Notes under the pieces: generated by a model | Databases searched by the model: none | What the model saw: only the letters and a program-made list of their open reading frames with translations | What the model was told of the DNA's origin: nothing | Program-made: the position numbers and the translations under genes | Shown here: positions 23,825-33,492 of the stretch, piece after piece | How the letters are laid out: each line of letters opens with the position of its first letter | How positions within the stretch are numbered: position 1 is the first letter of the stretch | Assembly (NCBI GenBank): GCA_027592745.1 | Contig: JAQCLG010000011.1 | Coordinates: 1-47,046, forward strand | DNA: 47,046 bases | Direction of reading: 5' to 3' | Origin: Pseudomonadota bacterium | GTDB lineage: Bacteria; Pseudomonadota; Alphaproteobacteria; SP197

Positions 23825-25627
23825 TCAGCCCTCCGTGCCGTGGTGATCGTGACTCGTGGCAACACCTTCGCCCGGGCCGCCTTCGACGATAATGTGGCGC
23901 ATCATGCCCGCCTCCATGTGATAGGCGAGGTGGCAGTGCAGGAGCCACTCGCCCGTGGCGTCCACCTCCGTCTCCATGGAAACCGTCGTACCGGGCGACA
24001 CGCTCACGACGTGCTTGACCGGGTCCCATTGCCCCTTGCCGGTGTCGACGATCGACCACATGCCGTGCAGGTGCATGGGATGCGTCATCATGGTCTTGTT
24101 GACGAAGGTGAAGCGGACGCGCTCGCCGTAGTGCAGCACGATGGGCTCGGCGTCCTCGTGCTTCACGTTGTCGATCGACCAGACGTAGCGCTCCATGTTG
24201 CCGGTGAGGCGGAGCACGATCTCGCGGTCGGGCTCGCGGTCCTCGTAGAGCGGCGCGAGGGCGCGCAGGTCGGCGTAGGTCAGCATCCGCCCGCCGTCGG
24301 CCGCCGAGGGCTGCAGGCCGCTGCCCGGGGCGTAGAACGGATCGCCGCTACCTTCTCCGTCGTGCGCCATCCCGGTCATCTCGGTTCCGTCCGGCATCGT
24401 GTGGCTGCTGTGGTCCATGGCCGCCATGCCGTCCTCGCCATCCATGGCGTGCTTGTCGTGGTTGGCGCCCGCCATCATGGAGCCGTCGGCCATCATGTGC
24501 ATGGCGTCGTCCTGCTCCATGGCGCCGTGGTCCATGGATCCGTGATCGCCGTGGGCCATGCCCATGTCGGCCATGGTCAGCAGCGGTGGCTCGCGCAGAG
24601 CAGGCACGTCGCCCCACATGCCCTCGCGCGGCGCGAGGGTTCCGATGGCCATGGCGCTGCGCGCGACCGACTCCGCAACGATGGTATAGGCGCGGTCCTC
24701 GGGCAGGCGGACGATCACGTCGTAGGTCTCGGCCACCGCGATCCGCAGCTCGTCGACGACGACGGGCTGCACGTTGTTGCCGTCCGCCTGAACGACCGTC
24801 ATGGACACGCCCGGAATGCGGATGTCGAAGTAGGACATGGCTGCCGAGTTGATGAAGCGCAGCCGGACGCGCTCCCCGGGCTCGAACAGGCCCGTCCATG
24901 GCTCCGTCGGCCCGAGACCGTTGAGGAGGGGTGTGTAGCCCTGCACGTCCTCGATGTCGGTCGGCATCATGCGCATGTCGCCCCAGGCGGCGCGCTCGTC
25001 GAGAGCCGCCCCCAGGCCCATCTCCTGTGCATCGTCGATAAGGTCGAACAGGGTGCGCTGCTGCCGGTTGTAGTAGTCCGGCATCATCTTGAGGTTGCGC
25101 ATGATGCGCGCGCCGTCGTGCGGGTGCTTGTCGGTCAGCTGCACGACATGGTCGCGGTCGTAGCGGAACGGCTCGTGTCCCGCAGGCTCGATGATGATGG
25201 CGCCGTAGGCTCCGTCCGGTTCCTGGAAGCCCGAGTGGCTGTGGAACCAGTAGGTCCCCGCCTGCACCAGCGGGAAGCGGTAGGTGAAGGTCTCCCCCGG
25301 CGCGATGCCGTCGAAGCCCAGGCCCGGAACGCCGTCCTGCGTGTAGGGCAGGATCAGCCCGTGCCAGTGGATCGAGGTGTCCTCGTTGAGGTTGTTGGTA
25401 ACGTTGATCGTCACCTCCTCGCCCTCGGTCCAGCGCAGTACAGTGGGAATCTGGCTGCCGTTGTAGCCCACGCCCGTCTTCACGAAAGCGCCGGTATCGA
25501 AGCTGACGCGGTCCACCGTGATGTCGTAGGTGCCGGCCGCTGCCTCGCCTGCCGGCACGGTTGTGGCAACGGCCGTCAGCAGCACCGCGCCGAAGGCCGC
25601 GCGGGCGGCTGCGAGGCGGCGGCTCAC
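23825..25627 (-). CDS. copA: CopA-type multicopper oxidase (copper resistance)
   Basis: A 600-residue periplasmic multicopper oxidase. Copper sites: HWHG (87-90), HSHSG (129-133), HPMHLHG (516-522) and HCHLAYHMEAGMM (564-576), with Cys565, His570 and Met575 as probable type 1 ligands. Residues about 352-425 form a Met/His/Asp-rich linker for extra copper binding. The N-terminus (SRR followed by a hydrophobic stretch and an Ala-rich cleavage region) may be a Tat-type signal. It oxidises Cu(I) and protects the periplasm. The GTG start 25625-25627 overlaps the preceding stop as GTGA. It is not the CopA P-type ATPase. Confidence 0.93.
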   Translation of the reverse strand: MSRRLAAARAAFGAVLLTAVATTVPAGEAAAGTYDITVDRVSFDTGAFVKTGVGYNGSQIPTVLRWTEGEEVTINVTNNLNEDTSIHWHGLILPYTQDGVPGLGFDGIAPGETFTYRFPLVQAGTYWFHSHSGFQEPDGAYGAIIIEPAGHEPFRYDRDHVVQLTDKHPHDGARIMRNLKMMPDYYNRQQRTLFDLIDDAQEMGLGAALDERAAWGDMRMMPTDIEDVQGYTPLLNGLGPTEPWTGLFEPGERVRLRFINSAAMSYFDIRIPGVSMTVVQADGNNVQPVVVDELRIAVAETYDVIVRLPEDRAYTIVAESVARSAMAIGTLAPREGMWGDVPALREPPLLTMADMGMAHGDHGSMDHGAMEQDDAMHMMADGSMMAGANHDKHAMDGEDGMAAMDHSSHTMPDGTEMTGMAHDGEGSGDPFYAPGSGLQPSAADGGRMLTYADLRALAPLYEDREPDREIVLRLTGNMERYVWSIDNVKHEDAEPIVLHYGERVRFTFVNKTMMTHPMHLHGMWSIVDTGKGQWDPVKHVVSVSPGTTVSMETEVDATGEWLLHCHLAYHMEAGMMRHIIVEGGPGEGVATSHDHHGTEG

Positions 25628-26163
25628 TGTCCGGCATCCATCTGGAAGGGGCCGACCATGCCGGCGTCGTAGTGGCCCGGCACGGTGCAGGCGAACTCGA
25701 TCACGACGTCGCCCGCTTTGGGAAACGTCCAGGCAAGTTCGGCGGATTGTCCGGGCTCCACCAAGGCGCTGTTGGCGAAATAGTGATGCATGTCGTGCCC
25801 CATCTGGGCGCTCATGGTCTCGGCCATGTCGTGGTCGATGCGGTCGGCGTGCAGAACGCCGTGATCGACCATCATCTGCATCTCGGGCATGTGTTCGTGG
25901 TGCATGTCGGGCGTACTGATGTTGAACTCGTGAACGAGCTGGCCCTCGTTGCGAATGAGGAAGAGCACGGTCTCGCCGGCTGCGACCGAGATGCTATCGG
26001 GTTCGCAGTAGATGTCGTGCATGACGACCTCGATCGTGCGGGTAGCCTGGGTGGCATCGCCGGGCTTGCCGGCGGGGCCGTCGCCATCGGATTGTGCGGC
26101 CCAGGCGGCCGTGGTCGCGAGGAGGGCGGCGGCCATGGCCGCGCCGGAACGGAAGAGCGTCAT
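25624..26163 (-). CDS. Secreted cupredoxin-like copper-binding protein
   Basis: A 179-residue cupredoxin. The signal peptide (SGAAMAAALLATTAAWAAQ) is followed by a plastocyanin-like barrel. Type 1 ligands appear as His78 (LVHEF), then Cys159, His164 and Met169 in CTVPGHYDAGM. Between strands there is a His/Met-rich insert (about 85-127: DMHHEHMPEMQ, DMAETMSAQMGHDMHH) for extra copper. Similar proteins precede copA in copper-resistance operons and probably carry copper or electrons in the periplasm. ATG 26161-26163 follows AAAGG; a 13-residue longer version would displace the signal peptide. Its stop overlaps the copA GTG. Confidence 0.87.
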   Translation of the reverse strand: MTLFRSGAAMAAALLATTAAWAAQSDGDGPAGKPGDATQATRTIEVVMHDIYCEPDSISVAAGETVLFLIRNEGQLVHEFNISTPDMHHEHMPEMQMMVDHGVLHADRIDHDMAETMSAQMGHDMHHYFANSALVEPGQSAELAWTFPKAGDVVIEFACTVPGHYDAGMVGPFQMDAGQ

Positions 26164-26228
26164 CGGAAAACCTTTCGGGACAGACGAAGGGGAAGCCGCC
26201 ACGAGGGCGGCGCGGTCGCGGCGCTCGT

Positions 26229-26579
26229 TCAGGTGCGCGGCGGCGGCGGCTCCGCACCGGGCACGTCCCCGCGAAGATGGGTCACAAGGTCCGGCGACAT
26301 GCTGCCACCGACGCTACCGCCGGCGTTCGCGGCGACGGCCGGCGGCCGAAGGATCGCGGCGGTCAGGCAGTGTGCCGGCGACACCAGGCAATCACCGTGC
26401 TCGGAGGTAGCTGCGTTATCGCCCGCTCCGGTGCCCTTGTCATGGCAGTCGTGGGACATGCCGCTCAAGGACACACCGACGTCCACCTGACCGGCATGAG
26501 CTGCAGCCGCCACCGGCGACAGCATCAGACTGCACAGCAGCAGCACGAACCAGGACATACAATGGGATCGCAACCTCAT
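26229..26579 (-). CDS. Small secreted His/Cys-containing protein leading the copper operon (CopL-like?)
   Basis: About 116 residues. The N-terminal SWFVLLLCSLMLSPVAAAAHA is a signal peptide. The mature part contains GMSHDCHDKG, EHGDCLVSPAHC and a Pro-rich end: three Cys and several His suited to copper binding. It does not match a family I can name with certainty; position and composition recall CopL, the small regulator/metal-binding protein leading Xanthomonas copper operons. The start is uncertain: ATG 26577-26579 (or GTG 26582) lies at the expected transcription start of the CueR-type promoter, implying a leaderless message. ATG 26558 gives a short leader. Confidence 0.62.
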   Translation of the reverse strand: MRLRSHCMSWFVLLLCSLMLSPVAAAAHAGQVDVGVSLSGMSHDCHDKGTGAGDNAATSEHGDCLVSPAHCLTAAILRPPAVAANAGGSVGGSMSPDLVTHLRGDVPGAEPPPPRT

Positions 26580-26585
26580 CACCCT

Positions 26586-26616
26586 GATATGGACTTTCCA
26601 GCGGGGAGAAGGTCAA
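26586..26616 (-). promoter_or_regulatory. CueR-like (MerR-family) copper promoter/operator
   Basis: On the minus strand the -35 TTGACC (26611-26616) overlaps a 21-base dyad at 26593-26613: ACCTTCT, seven bases, GGAAAGT. This is near the CueR consensus ACCTTCC-N7-GGAAGGT. A -10 such as CATATC lies about 19 bases from the -35, the over-long spacing of MerR-controlled promoters. It faces the copper operon. No cueR is in the window. Confidence 0.78.
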
Positions 26617-26653
26617 GGGCGCCGAAGGGAATCCCGGCCGCGGACCACTCACT

Positions 26654-26683
26654 TTCCCGTGGGACGAGTTCCCGTGGGACGAA
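26654..26683. repeat. Two tandem 15-bp units upstream of the copper promoter
   Basis: TTCCCGTGGGACGAG is repeated at once, the second copy ending in A. Each unit contains the interrupted palindrome TCCC-GT-GGGA. It lies between the pgk stop and the copper promoter, about 40 bp upstream of the -35. It could be an operator, part of a pgk transcript end, or a chance slippage product. Confidence 0.7.
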
Positions 26684-26704
26684 GGGAAGATGCCCTGTGA
26701 GTTC

Positions 26705-27907
26705 TCAGCCTGCCGCCTTCTCCAGTGCGGCGACGCCGGGCAGGGTCTTGCCTTCGAGCCATTCGAGGAAGGCGCCGCCGGCGGTGGAGACGTAGGAGAA
26801 GGCTTCGAGCACGCCGGCATGGGCAAGGGCGGCCACCGTGTCGCCGCCGCCGGCAACCGAAAGCAGCCTGCCTTCGCGGGTGAGGGCGGCGGCGGCGCGG
26901 GCGACGGCGTTGGTGCCGTGGTCGAACCCTTCCAGTTCGAAGGCGCCGAGGGGCCCGTTCCAGACCAGGGTGCGGCACTCGGCCAGCCGCCGGGCGAGGT
27001 CGGCGGCGCTGTCGGGACCGACGTCGAGGATCATGCGGTCGGGGCGCACGGCATCGACACTCACGATCTGCGAGGCGGTGCCCGACTCGAACTTCTCGGC
27101 GACGACACCGTCGACGGGCAGCACGATGGTGCAGCCGGCCGCGGCGGCCTTGTCGAGAATGGCGCGGGCGGTGTCGGCCATGTCGCGTTCGCACAGCGAG
27201 GCACCGATCTCCTTGCCCTGGGCATAAAGGAAGGTGTTGGCCATGCCGCCGCCGATCGCCAGGACGTCGACACGCCCGACGAGGTTGCCGAGCAGGTCGA
27301 GCTTGGTCGAGACCTTGGCGCCGCCGACGACGGCCGCGACCGGGCGCTCGGGGTTGCCGAGCGCCTTCTGCAGGGCGGTGAGTTCCTGCTCCATCAGGCG
27401 GCCGGCGGCCGCGGGCAGGCGTTCGGCCAGGCCCACGACCGAGGCATGGGCGCGATGGGCCGCCGAGAAGGCATCGTTGACGTAGAGGTCGCCGAGACCG
27501 GCCAGGGCGTCGGCGAATGCCGGGTCGTTGGCTTCCTCGCCGGCATCGAAGCGCAGGTTCTCGAGCATGGCGATCCCGCCATCGGCCAGGGCATCGACCG
27601 CCGCGGCGGCCTCCGCGCCCGTGGCCGAGGTGACGAAGGCGACGGGGCGATCGAGCGCAGCGGCCACGGCCGCAGCGATCGGCGCCAGCGACATAGCCGG
27701 CACGACCTTGCCCTTCGGCCGGTCGAAATGGCTCAGGATGACGACACAGGCGCCGGCATCGGCCAGTTCCACCACCGTGGGCATGGCGCGTTCGATGCGC
27801 GTGGTGTCGGTCACCCTGCCGTCCTTCATGGGGACGTTGAGGTCGAGGCGGACCAGCACGCGGCGGCCCTTCACGTCGAGGTCGTCGAGGGTGGCGAAGG
27901 CGGTCAT
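26705..27907 (-). CDS. pgk: Phosphoglycerate kinase
   Basis: A 400-residue PGK. N-terminal [28 protein letters not shown], the C-domain [23 protein letters not shown] and the nucleotide site GGGDTVAAL are all present. It transfers phosphate from 1,3-bisphosphoglycerate to ADP (glycolysis) or the reverse (Calvin cycle, gluconeogenesis). ATG 27905-27907 sets the family N-terminus; a longer GTG start at 27940 adds unconserved residues. It follows gap by 63 bp. The next cluster member, fba, is displaced by about 5 kb. Confidence 0.97.
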   Translation of the reverse strand: MTAFATLDDLDVKGRRVLVRLDLNVPMKDGRVTDTTRIERAMPTVVELADAGACVVILSHFDRPKGKVVPAMSLAPIAAAVAAALDRPVAFVTSATGAEAAAAVDALADGGIAMLENLRFDAGEEANDPAFADALAGLGDLYVNDAFSAAHRAHASVVGLAERLPAAAGRLMEQELTALQKALGNPERPVAAVVGGAKVSTKLDLLGNLVGRVDVLAIGGGMANTFLYAQGKEIGASLCERDMADTARAILDKAAAAGCTIVLPVDGVVAEKFESGTASQIVSVDAVRPDRMILDVGPDSAADLARRLAECRTLVWNGPLGAFELEGFDHGTNAVARAAAALTREGRLLSVAGGGDTVAALAHAGVLEAFSYVSTAGGAFLEWLEGKTLPGVAALEKAAG

Positions 27908-27970
27908 GGGATCGGTGTCCTGGCGCCGGGTCCCGCCCACACGTGCGGAATCCGGCGATGGCTGCGGGTG

Positions 27971-28978
<1,008 letters not shown>

Positions 28979-29089
28979 GGGGAAACTCCTCCAGATGCGC
29001 AACGAGCCCGTCGCGCGCGTGGCTTGGGGAAACGTCACGCCTTCCTAGCGAGGGGCCGCGTGGAGGTCAACGGCACCGGGGCAGGGGCG

Positions 29090-29120
29090 CGGCCGGGCAT
29101 GCCGGAGACACACCCGGCCG
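29090..29120 (-). terminator. 8-bp stem hairpin after the outer-membrane barrel gene
   Basis: CGGCCGGG and CCCGGCCG pair perfectly across 15 bases, 20 bp after the barrel-gene stop and before the gap promoter region. There is no T-run. Confidence 0.4.
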
Positions 29121-29140
29121 GCCGTTCGTCGCCTGCCCTG

Positions 29141-29764
29141 CTAGAACTTGTAGCGCAGGCCCGCCAGGACGTTGTGGGTGGAATAATCCATGTCGAAGCT
29201 CTGACCGGCGGAATTGGTCAGGCTGGGATCCTCGAACGCGGCCAGATAGCGGTAGCCGGCAAAGAGCGTGGTGCGCTCGTCGAGGTCGTAGCCGACACCG
29301 GCGGCAAGCGCCCAGACCGGCACTTCGTCGGAATCGTCGATCGCGGGATTGGCGCCCGGCGTGCCGTCGAAGCGAACATCGGCGTAACCCACACCGCCGC
29401 CAAGGTAGGGCTTCCAGCTCTGGCCGAGGTCGAAGTCGTAATAGCCGCTGGCCAGGCCGTAGAGGGCCGAGTTGTGGCCCTCGCCGTTGTCGAGGTGGCT
29501 GTTCTGGTAGCCCAGTTCGGCTTCGGTGCGAAAGCCGTTGGCAAAATCGTAGCCGACGATGCCGCCAAGGCCGTAGCCGGTGTCGTAGCCGGTGGTGAAG
29601 TTGGCGGCGCCATCGGCATCGGCATCACCCTCGAAGACTGCCGAACCCTGGCCACCGGCATACCATGAGGAATCCTCGGCCCAGGCCGAGGTGGCGACGG
29701 CCGTGGCCATCACGAAGGGAAGAGCGACCAGCGCAGTGCGGGTCTTGGAATGCGGTCGGGACAT
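29141..29764 (-). CDS. Outer-membrane beta-barrel protein (OmpW/Omp25-like porin family)
   Basis: A 207-residue secreted protein. The signal peptide ends near ATSAWAED. The mature part alternates in beta-strand fashion: SWYAGGQGSAVF, GYGLGGIVGYDFANGFRTEAELGY, WKPYLGGGVGYADVRF, GVGYDLDERTTLFAGYRYL, with terminal aromatic HNVLAGLRYKF suited to barrel insertion. Probably an eight-stranded barrel. AGGAG lies 7 bases before ATG 29764. It sits between tkt and gap on the same strand, but hairpin-like signals at both ends suggest its own transcript. The ligand is unknown. Confidence 0.87.
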   Translation of the reverse strand: MSRPHSKTRTALVALPFVMATAVATSAWAEDSSWYAGGQGSAVFEGDADADGAANFTTGYDTGYGLGGIVGYDFANGFRTEAELGYQNSHLDNGEGHNSALYGLASGYYDFDLGQSWKPYLGGGVGYADVRFDGTPGANPAIDDSDEVPVWALAAGVGYDLDERTTLFAGYRYLAAFEDPSLTNSAGQSFDMDYSTHNVLAGLRYKF

Positions 29765-29864
29765 GCGTTTCTCCTGCGGTTGTGACCCCCGCGCGTGGAG
29801 TTGGTGGCATGTCGCCTGCCCGCAAGAGCTTGCAACGGAAGGAATATTTCGGTTCCACCGAGCA

Positions 29865-29906
29865 ACCGCCCGGCGCTGCGGGCGTTGCGGCGCCCCGCCG
29901 GGCGGT
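29865..29906 (-). terminator. Hairpin at end of tkt
   Basis: ACCGCCCGGCG at 29865-29875 is the exact complement of CGCCGGGCGGT at 29896-29906, with further GC pairing possible inside. It starts 6 bp after the tkt stop on the minus strand. A T-tract is lacking. Confidence 0.5.
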
Positions 29907-29912
29907 GGCGCT

Positions 29913-31901
29913 TCAGTCCTTCAAGTCGGCGCGCACGGCCTCGACGAGCGCCTCGGCGGTGATGCCGAAGTGCTTGTAGAGATCGCCGGCGGGCGCGGAG
30001 GCACCGAAGCCGGTCATGCCGACGAAACGGCCGTGTCCCCCGGTCATCTCGGACCAGCCGAACGAGGATCCCGCCTCGATGGCGACCAGCGCCTTGGTAC
30101 AATCGAGGATGCCGGCGCGGTATTCGGCCGGCTGGGCGCGGAAGCGCTCCCAGGAGGGCATGGAGACGACGCGGGTGGGCACCCCGCCGGCCTGCAGCCG
30201 GTCGCGGGCGTCCAGCGCGATCTCGACCTCCGAACCGGTCGCCAGGATCGTGGCGCGGTAGTCGCCGTCGGCCTGTGCCAGGACATAGGCGCCGCGGGCG
30301 CAGAGGTTCTCGCCCGAGATCTCGGTGCGGACCTGGGGCAGGTTCTGGCGGCTGAGTGCCAGCACCGACGGTGTATCGGCCGCTTCCAGGGCGAGTTGCC
30401 AGCACTCCATGGTCTCGATCGTGTCGGCGGGACGGAAGACGTTGAGGTTGGGAATGGCGCGCAGGGCGGCCAGGTGCTCGACCGGCTGGTGGGTCGGGCC
30501 GTCCTCGCCCAGGCCGATGGAATCGTGGGTCATGACATAGATGACGCGCTGGCCCATCAGGGCTGCCAGGCGGATCGAGGGGCGGCAGTAGTCGGTGAAG
30601 ACGAGGAAGGTGCCGCCGAAGGGGATGATGCCGCCGTGCAGCGCCATGCCCGCCATGGCCGCGGCCATGGCGTGTTCGCGCACGCCGTAGCGCACATAGG
30701 TGCCGCCCCAGGCACCGGCCTGGATATCGGCCATGGGCTTGGTGCGGGTGTTGTTGGAGCCGGTGAGATCGGCCGAACCGCCGACCATCTCGGGCACCGC
30801 GGCGCAGAGCACCTCCAGGGCCATCTCGCTGGCCTTGCGGGTGGCGACCTTCTGGGGCTCAGCAGCAAGGCCGGCCTTGTAGTCGGCGATGGCCTGGGAC
30901 AGGCCCGAGGGCAGGGCGCCCGAGATGCGGCGCTCGAATTCGGCACGGCCGGTATGGCCGGCCAGCTTCTTCTCCCAGGCGCTCCGGTCCGCGGCGCCGC
31001 GGCTGCCGGCCTTGCGCCATGCCGCGAGGATCTCGGCAGGAACAACGAAGGGTTCGTGGGGCCAGTCGAGTTCCTTGCGCGCGGCGGCGATCTCGTCCTT
31101 GCCCAGGGCCGCGCCATGGGTCGCCGAGGTGCCCTGCTTGTTGGGCGCGCCGAAGCCGATGATAGTGCGGCAGGCGATCAGGCTTGGCCGGTCGCTCTCC
31201 TGCGCGGCGGCGATGGCGGCCGCGACCGCCTCCGGGTCGTGGCCGTCGACGCGCGTGGTCGCCCAGCCATAGGCCTCGAAGCGCTTGAGCGTGTCGTCGG
31301 ATTCGGCGAGCGAGGTCGGGCCGTCGATCGAGATGCCGTTGTCGTCGAACAGGACGATCAGGCGGTTGAGCTTGAGGTGCCCGGCAAGCGAGGCGGCCTC
31401 GTGGCTGATGCCTTCCATCAGGCAGCCGTCGCCGGCGATGACATAGGTGCGATGGTCGACCAGGCCGTCGAACTGCGCGGCCAGATGGCGTTCGGCCAGC
31501 GCCATACCCACGGCATTGGCGATGCCCTGGCCGAGCGGACCGGTGGTGGTCTCGATGCCGGCGGCATGGCCGTATTCGGGGTGGCCGGCGGTGCGGGCGC
31601 CGAGCTGCCGGAAGTTGCGGATCTCGTCCATCGTCATGTCGGCGTAGCCGGTCAGATGGAGCAGGCTGTAGATCAGCATCGAGCCGTGGCCGGCCGAAAG
31701 CACGAAACGGTCGCGGTCGGGCCAGGACGGGGCGGATGCGTCGAACTTCAGGAAGCGGTTGAAGAGGACGGTCGCGACATCGGCCATGCCCATGGGCATG
31801 CCGGGGTGGCCGCTGTTGGCCTGCTGGACGGCATCCATGGCCAGGGCGCGAATGGCATTGGCCATCGCGCGTTCCGAAACGGTGGTCGCGCTGTCGTTCA
31901 C
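29913..31901 (-). CDS. tkt: Transketolase
   Basis: A 662-residue transketolase. Thiamine-diphosphate site [20 protein letters not shown] with D-D-N, N-terminal [11 protein letters not shown], the central E of RYGVREHAM, and [17 protein letters not shown] are complete. It moves two-carbon units in the pentose-phosphate or Calvin pathway. The start is GTG 31899-31901, with GGGAAG upstream; homologues begin at about this point. It opens the minus-strand tkt-barrel-gap-pgk block and is divergent from the zapA locus over 184 bp. Confidence 0.96.
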   Translation of the reverse strand: MNDSATTVSERAMANAIRALAMDAVQQANSGHPGMPMGMADVATVLFNRFLKFDASAPSWPDRDRFVLSAGHGSMLIYSLLHLTGYADMTMDEIRNFRQLGARTAGHPEYGHAAGIETTTGPLGQGIANAVGMALAERHLAAQFDGLVDHRTYVIAGDGCLMEGISHEAASLAGHLKLNRLIVLFDDNGISIDGPTSLAESDDTLKRFEAYGWATTRVDGHDPEAVAAAIAAAQESDRPSLIACRTIIGFGAPNKQGTSATHGAALGKDEIAAARKELDWPHEPFVVPAEILAAWRKAGSRGAADRSAWEKKLAGHTGRAEFERRISGALPSGLSQAIADYKAGLAAEPQKVATRKASEMALEVLCAAVPEMVGGSADLTGSNNTRTKPMADIQAGAWGGTYVRYGVREHAMAAAMAGMALHGGIIPFGGTFLVFTDYCRPSIRLAALMGQRVIYVMTHDSIGLGEDGPTHQPVEHLAALRAIPNLNVFRPADTIETMECWQLALEAADTPSVLALSRQNLPQVRTEISGENLCARGAYVLAQADGDYRATILATGSEVEIALDARDRLQAGGVPTRVVSMPSWERFRAQPAEYRAGILDCTKALVAIEAGSSFGWSEMTGGHGRFVGMTGFGASAPAGDLYKHFGITAEALVEAVRADLKD

Positions 31902-32085
31902 GGGTTTTCTTCCCTGATGCGGTCGATTCCCGGGCCTATCCGGGTCCGGGGCACCTTGGCGAGGGCGGAAGGGAGCGTCAACCGCGTTCTGGCGTTGCTC
32001 CGGGCCATGTCCTGTTCGGCTTTCGCGGGGCGTGATAAGCCGCTATCTTGGCGATTGGCGTCAAGGCATTGATCCAAGGCAGGGA

Positions 32086-32334
32086 ATGAGCAGCGACAAC
32101 GCGGCTATCGCTAGGCTCGGCAAAGCGATCACACGGTTGGAAACATCGGTGGCGCGGCTTGTCGAGGCCGGACAGGGCGAAACCATCGCCAAGCTCGAGG
32201 CGGAGAATCGACGCCTGAGCGAGGAACTTGCGGCAGCAACCGGCGGCCAGCAGGCCCTTGAGGGGCGCGTGCGCGACGTGTCGGGCCGCCTGGACGGCGT
32301 CATCGGGGAACTCAAGACGGTGCTGGGACGCTGA
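32086..32334 (+). CDS. Small coiled-coil protein upstream of zapA (DUF4164-like)
   Basis: An 82-residue all-helical protein: IARLGKAITRLETSVARLVEA, then AKLEAENRRLSEELAAATGG, then RVRDVSGRLDGVIGELKTVL. Heptad spacing predicts a coiled coil. Small proteins of this kind precede zapA in alphaproteobacteria; their function is not established, though division is a natural guess. ATG 32086 is chosen as the start of the helical repeat; an earlier in-frame start at 32032 would add basic residues without a ribosome-binding site. One base separates it from zapA. Confidence 0.78.
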   Translation: MSSDNAAIARLGKAITRLETSVARLVEAGQGETIAKLEAENRRLSEELAAATGGQQALEGRVRDVSGRLDGVIGELKTVLGR

Positions 32335-32335
32335 C

Positions 32336-32650
32336 ATGGCGCAGGTGACGGTGCAGATCAACGGCCGCAGCTACCAGGTGGCATGCGGCGACGGCGAGCA
32401 GGACCGCATCACGGGCCTGGCCGGCTACGTTGACGAGAAGGTCCAGGAACTGGTGGGCGCGATCGGCAATGTCGGCGACCAGCGCCTGCTGGTCATGGCC
32501 AGCCTGCTGCTGGCCGACGAGGTCTTCGAGGCGCGCGACGGCGGTGCCGCCAACGGCAAGGCCGCCGCGGCCGAACGTGCCCGCGCCGACAGCATCGAGG
32601 CGCTGGCCGAACGCATCGACCGCCTTGCCGCGAGGCTGGAGAGCGCCTAA
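32336..32650 (+). CDS. zapA: Cell division protein ZapA
   Basis: A 104-residue ZapA. VTVQINGRSYQVACGDGEQDRI starts the globular head, LVMASLLLADEVFEA is the conserved dimer region, and the C-terminal helix (SIEALAERIDRLAARLES) is the coiled coil. ZapA bundles FtsZ filaments at the division site. ATG 32336 lies right behind the stop of the preceding small gene. Its TAA stop (32648-32650) is also the first half of the -10 element of the 6S RNA promoter. Confidence 0.9.
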   Translation: MAQVTVQINGRSYQVACGDGEQDRITGLAGYVDEKVQELVGAIGNVGDQRLLVMASLLLADEVFEARDGGAANGKAAAAERARADSIEALAERIDRLAARLESA

Positions 32651-32653
32651 CTA
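32625..32653 (+). promoter_or_regulatory. Promoter of 6S RNA inside the 3' end of zapA
   Basis: TTGCCG (32625-32630), a 17-base spacer and TAACTA (32648-32653). Initiation about 7 bases later, near 32660, coincides with the 5' end of the closing stem of 6S RNA. Confidence 0.65.
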
Positions 32654-32659
32654 AGAGAG

Positions 32660-32833
32660 GTGAGGCGGATTTCTGCCTGGTGCGTGATCCGCATACTTTC
32701 CTGGGGCCAATGTCTTTTTCCAGGGAGCTGGCTCTGTCGAGAGTGTTGCTCTCGTTACCCGGCGCCCACCTGCTGACGCAGGCCACGGTGAAAGATGCAA
32801 TCGGTTGACGGCCGAGGTGGTGCCGCTTCACAA
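32660..32833 (+). ncRNA. ssrS: 6S RNA (RNA polymerase-binding regulatory RNA)
   Basis: The region lies between zapA and the 5-formyl-THF cyclo-ligase, the standard proteobacterial site of ssrS. GTGAGGCGG (32662-32670) pairs with GCCGCTTCAC (32822-32831), allowing G-U pairs, to close a long hairpin. CGAGAG-TGTTG-CTCTCG (32738-32754) is a perfect apical stem. The length of about 174 fits. 6S RNA mimics an open promoter and holds housekeeping RNA polymerase in stationary phase. Only 8 bases separate it from the next start codon. Ends are estimates. Confidence 0.85.
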
Positions 32834-32841
32834 CGCTCCCC

Positions 32842-33417
32842 ATGAGCATCCAAGACGACAAGGCGCGGTTGCGCGCCTGGGCCCTGGAGCGCCGTCCGGC
32901 GCTGCACGCGGCCCTTCCCGAGGCCGGGCAGAAGGCCTGCCGCCATTTCCTGACCCGGATCGGCTTTCCCGCCGGGGCCGAGATCTCGGCCTACCTGCCG
33001 GTCAGGGACGAGTTCGACGTCATGCCCTTTGCCTATACGGCGCATGCCTTCGGCCACCGGGTCGGCATGCCGGTGGTGCTGGGCAAGGACAAACCCCTGC
33101 AGTTCCGCGAGTGGACGCCCGACACGGTGCTGGAAGCAGGCACGATGGGCATCCCGATCCCGCCGATCGATGCCGCGCTGATCATGCCGCGCCTGCTGCT
33201 GGTGCCGCTGATGGCCTTCGACACGCAGGGCTACCGGCTGGGCTACGGCGGCGGCTTCTACGACCGCACCCTGGCGACGCTGCGGCTGCTGGAGCCCGAG
33301 ACGCTGGCGGTGGGCGTCTGTTACGCCGGCCTGGAAGTCGATGCTGTGCCCCACGACGGCTACGACCAGCCGCTCGACTGGATCGTTACGGAAGAGGGCG
33401 CGCGCGCCTTCGTCTGA
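32842..33417 (+). CDS. fau: 5-formyltetrahydrofolate cyclo-ligase
   Basis: A 191-residue cyclo-ligase. LRAWALERRPAL starts the fold, ISAYLPVRDEFD follows, and the signature LVPLMAFDTQGYRLGYGGGFYDRTL includes the nucleotide-binding G-Y-G-G-G-F-Y-D-R. It converts 5-formyl-THF to 5,10-methenyl-THF with ATP. ATG 32842 has no recognisable ribosome-binding site; the bases upstream belong to 6S RNA, suggesting processing or joint expression as at E. coli ssrS-ygfA. The CocE paralogue 3 begins 75 bp downstream. Confidence 0.95.
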   Translation: MSIQDDKARLRAWALERRPALHAALPEAGQKACRHFLTRIGFPAGAEISAYLPVRDEFDVMPFAYTAHAFGHRVGMPVVLGKDKPLQFREWTPDTVLEAGTMGIPIPPIDAALIMPRLLLVPLMAFDTQGYRLGYGGGFYDRTLATLRLLEPETLAVGVCYAGLEVDAVPHDGYDQPLDWIVTEEGARAFV

Positions 33418-33492
33418 GGCTCTCCCCATTGTCCGCTTGTCGGTCACCATGCCAAGGTGCGCTCCGCCAATGACCGTGGGGGATGCTGCCAG

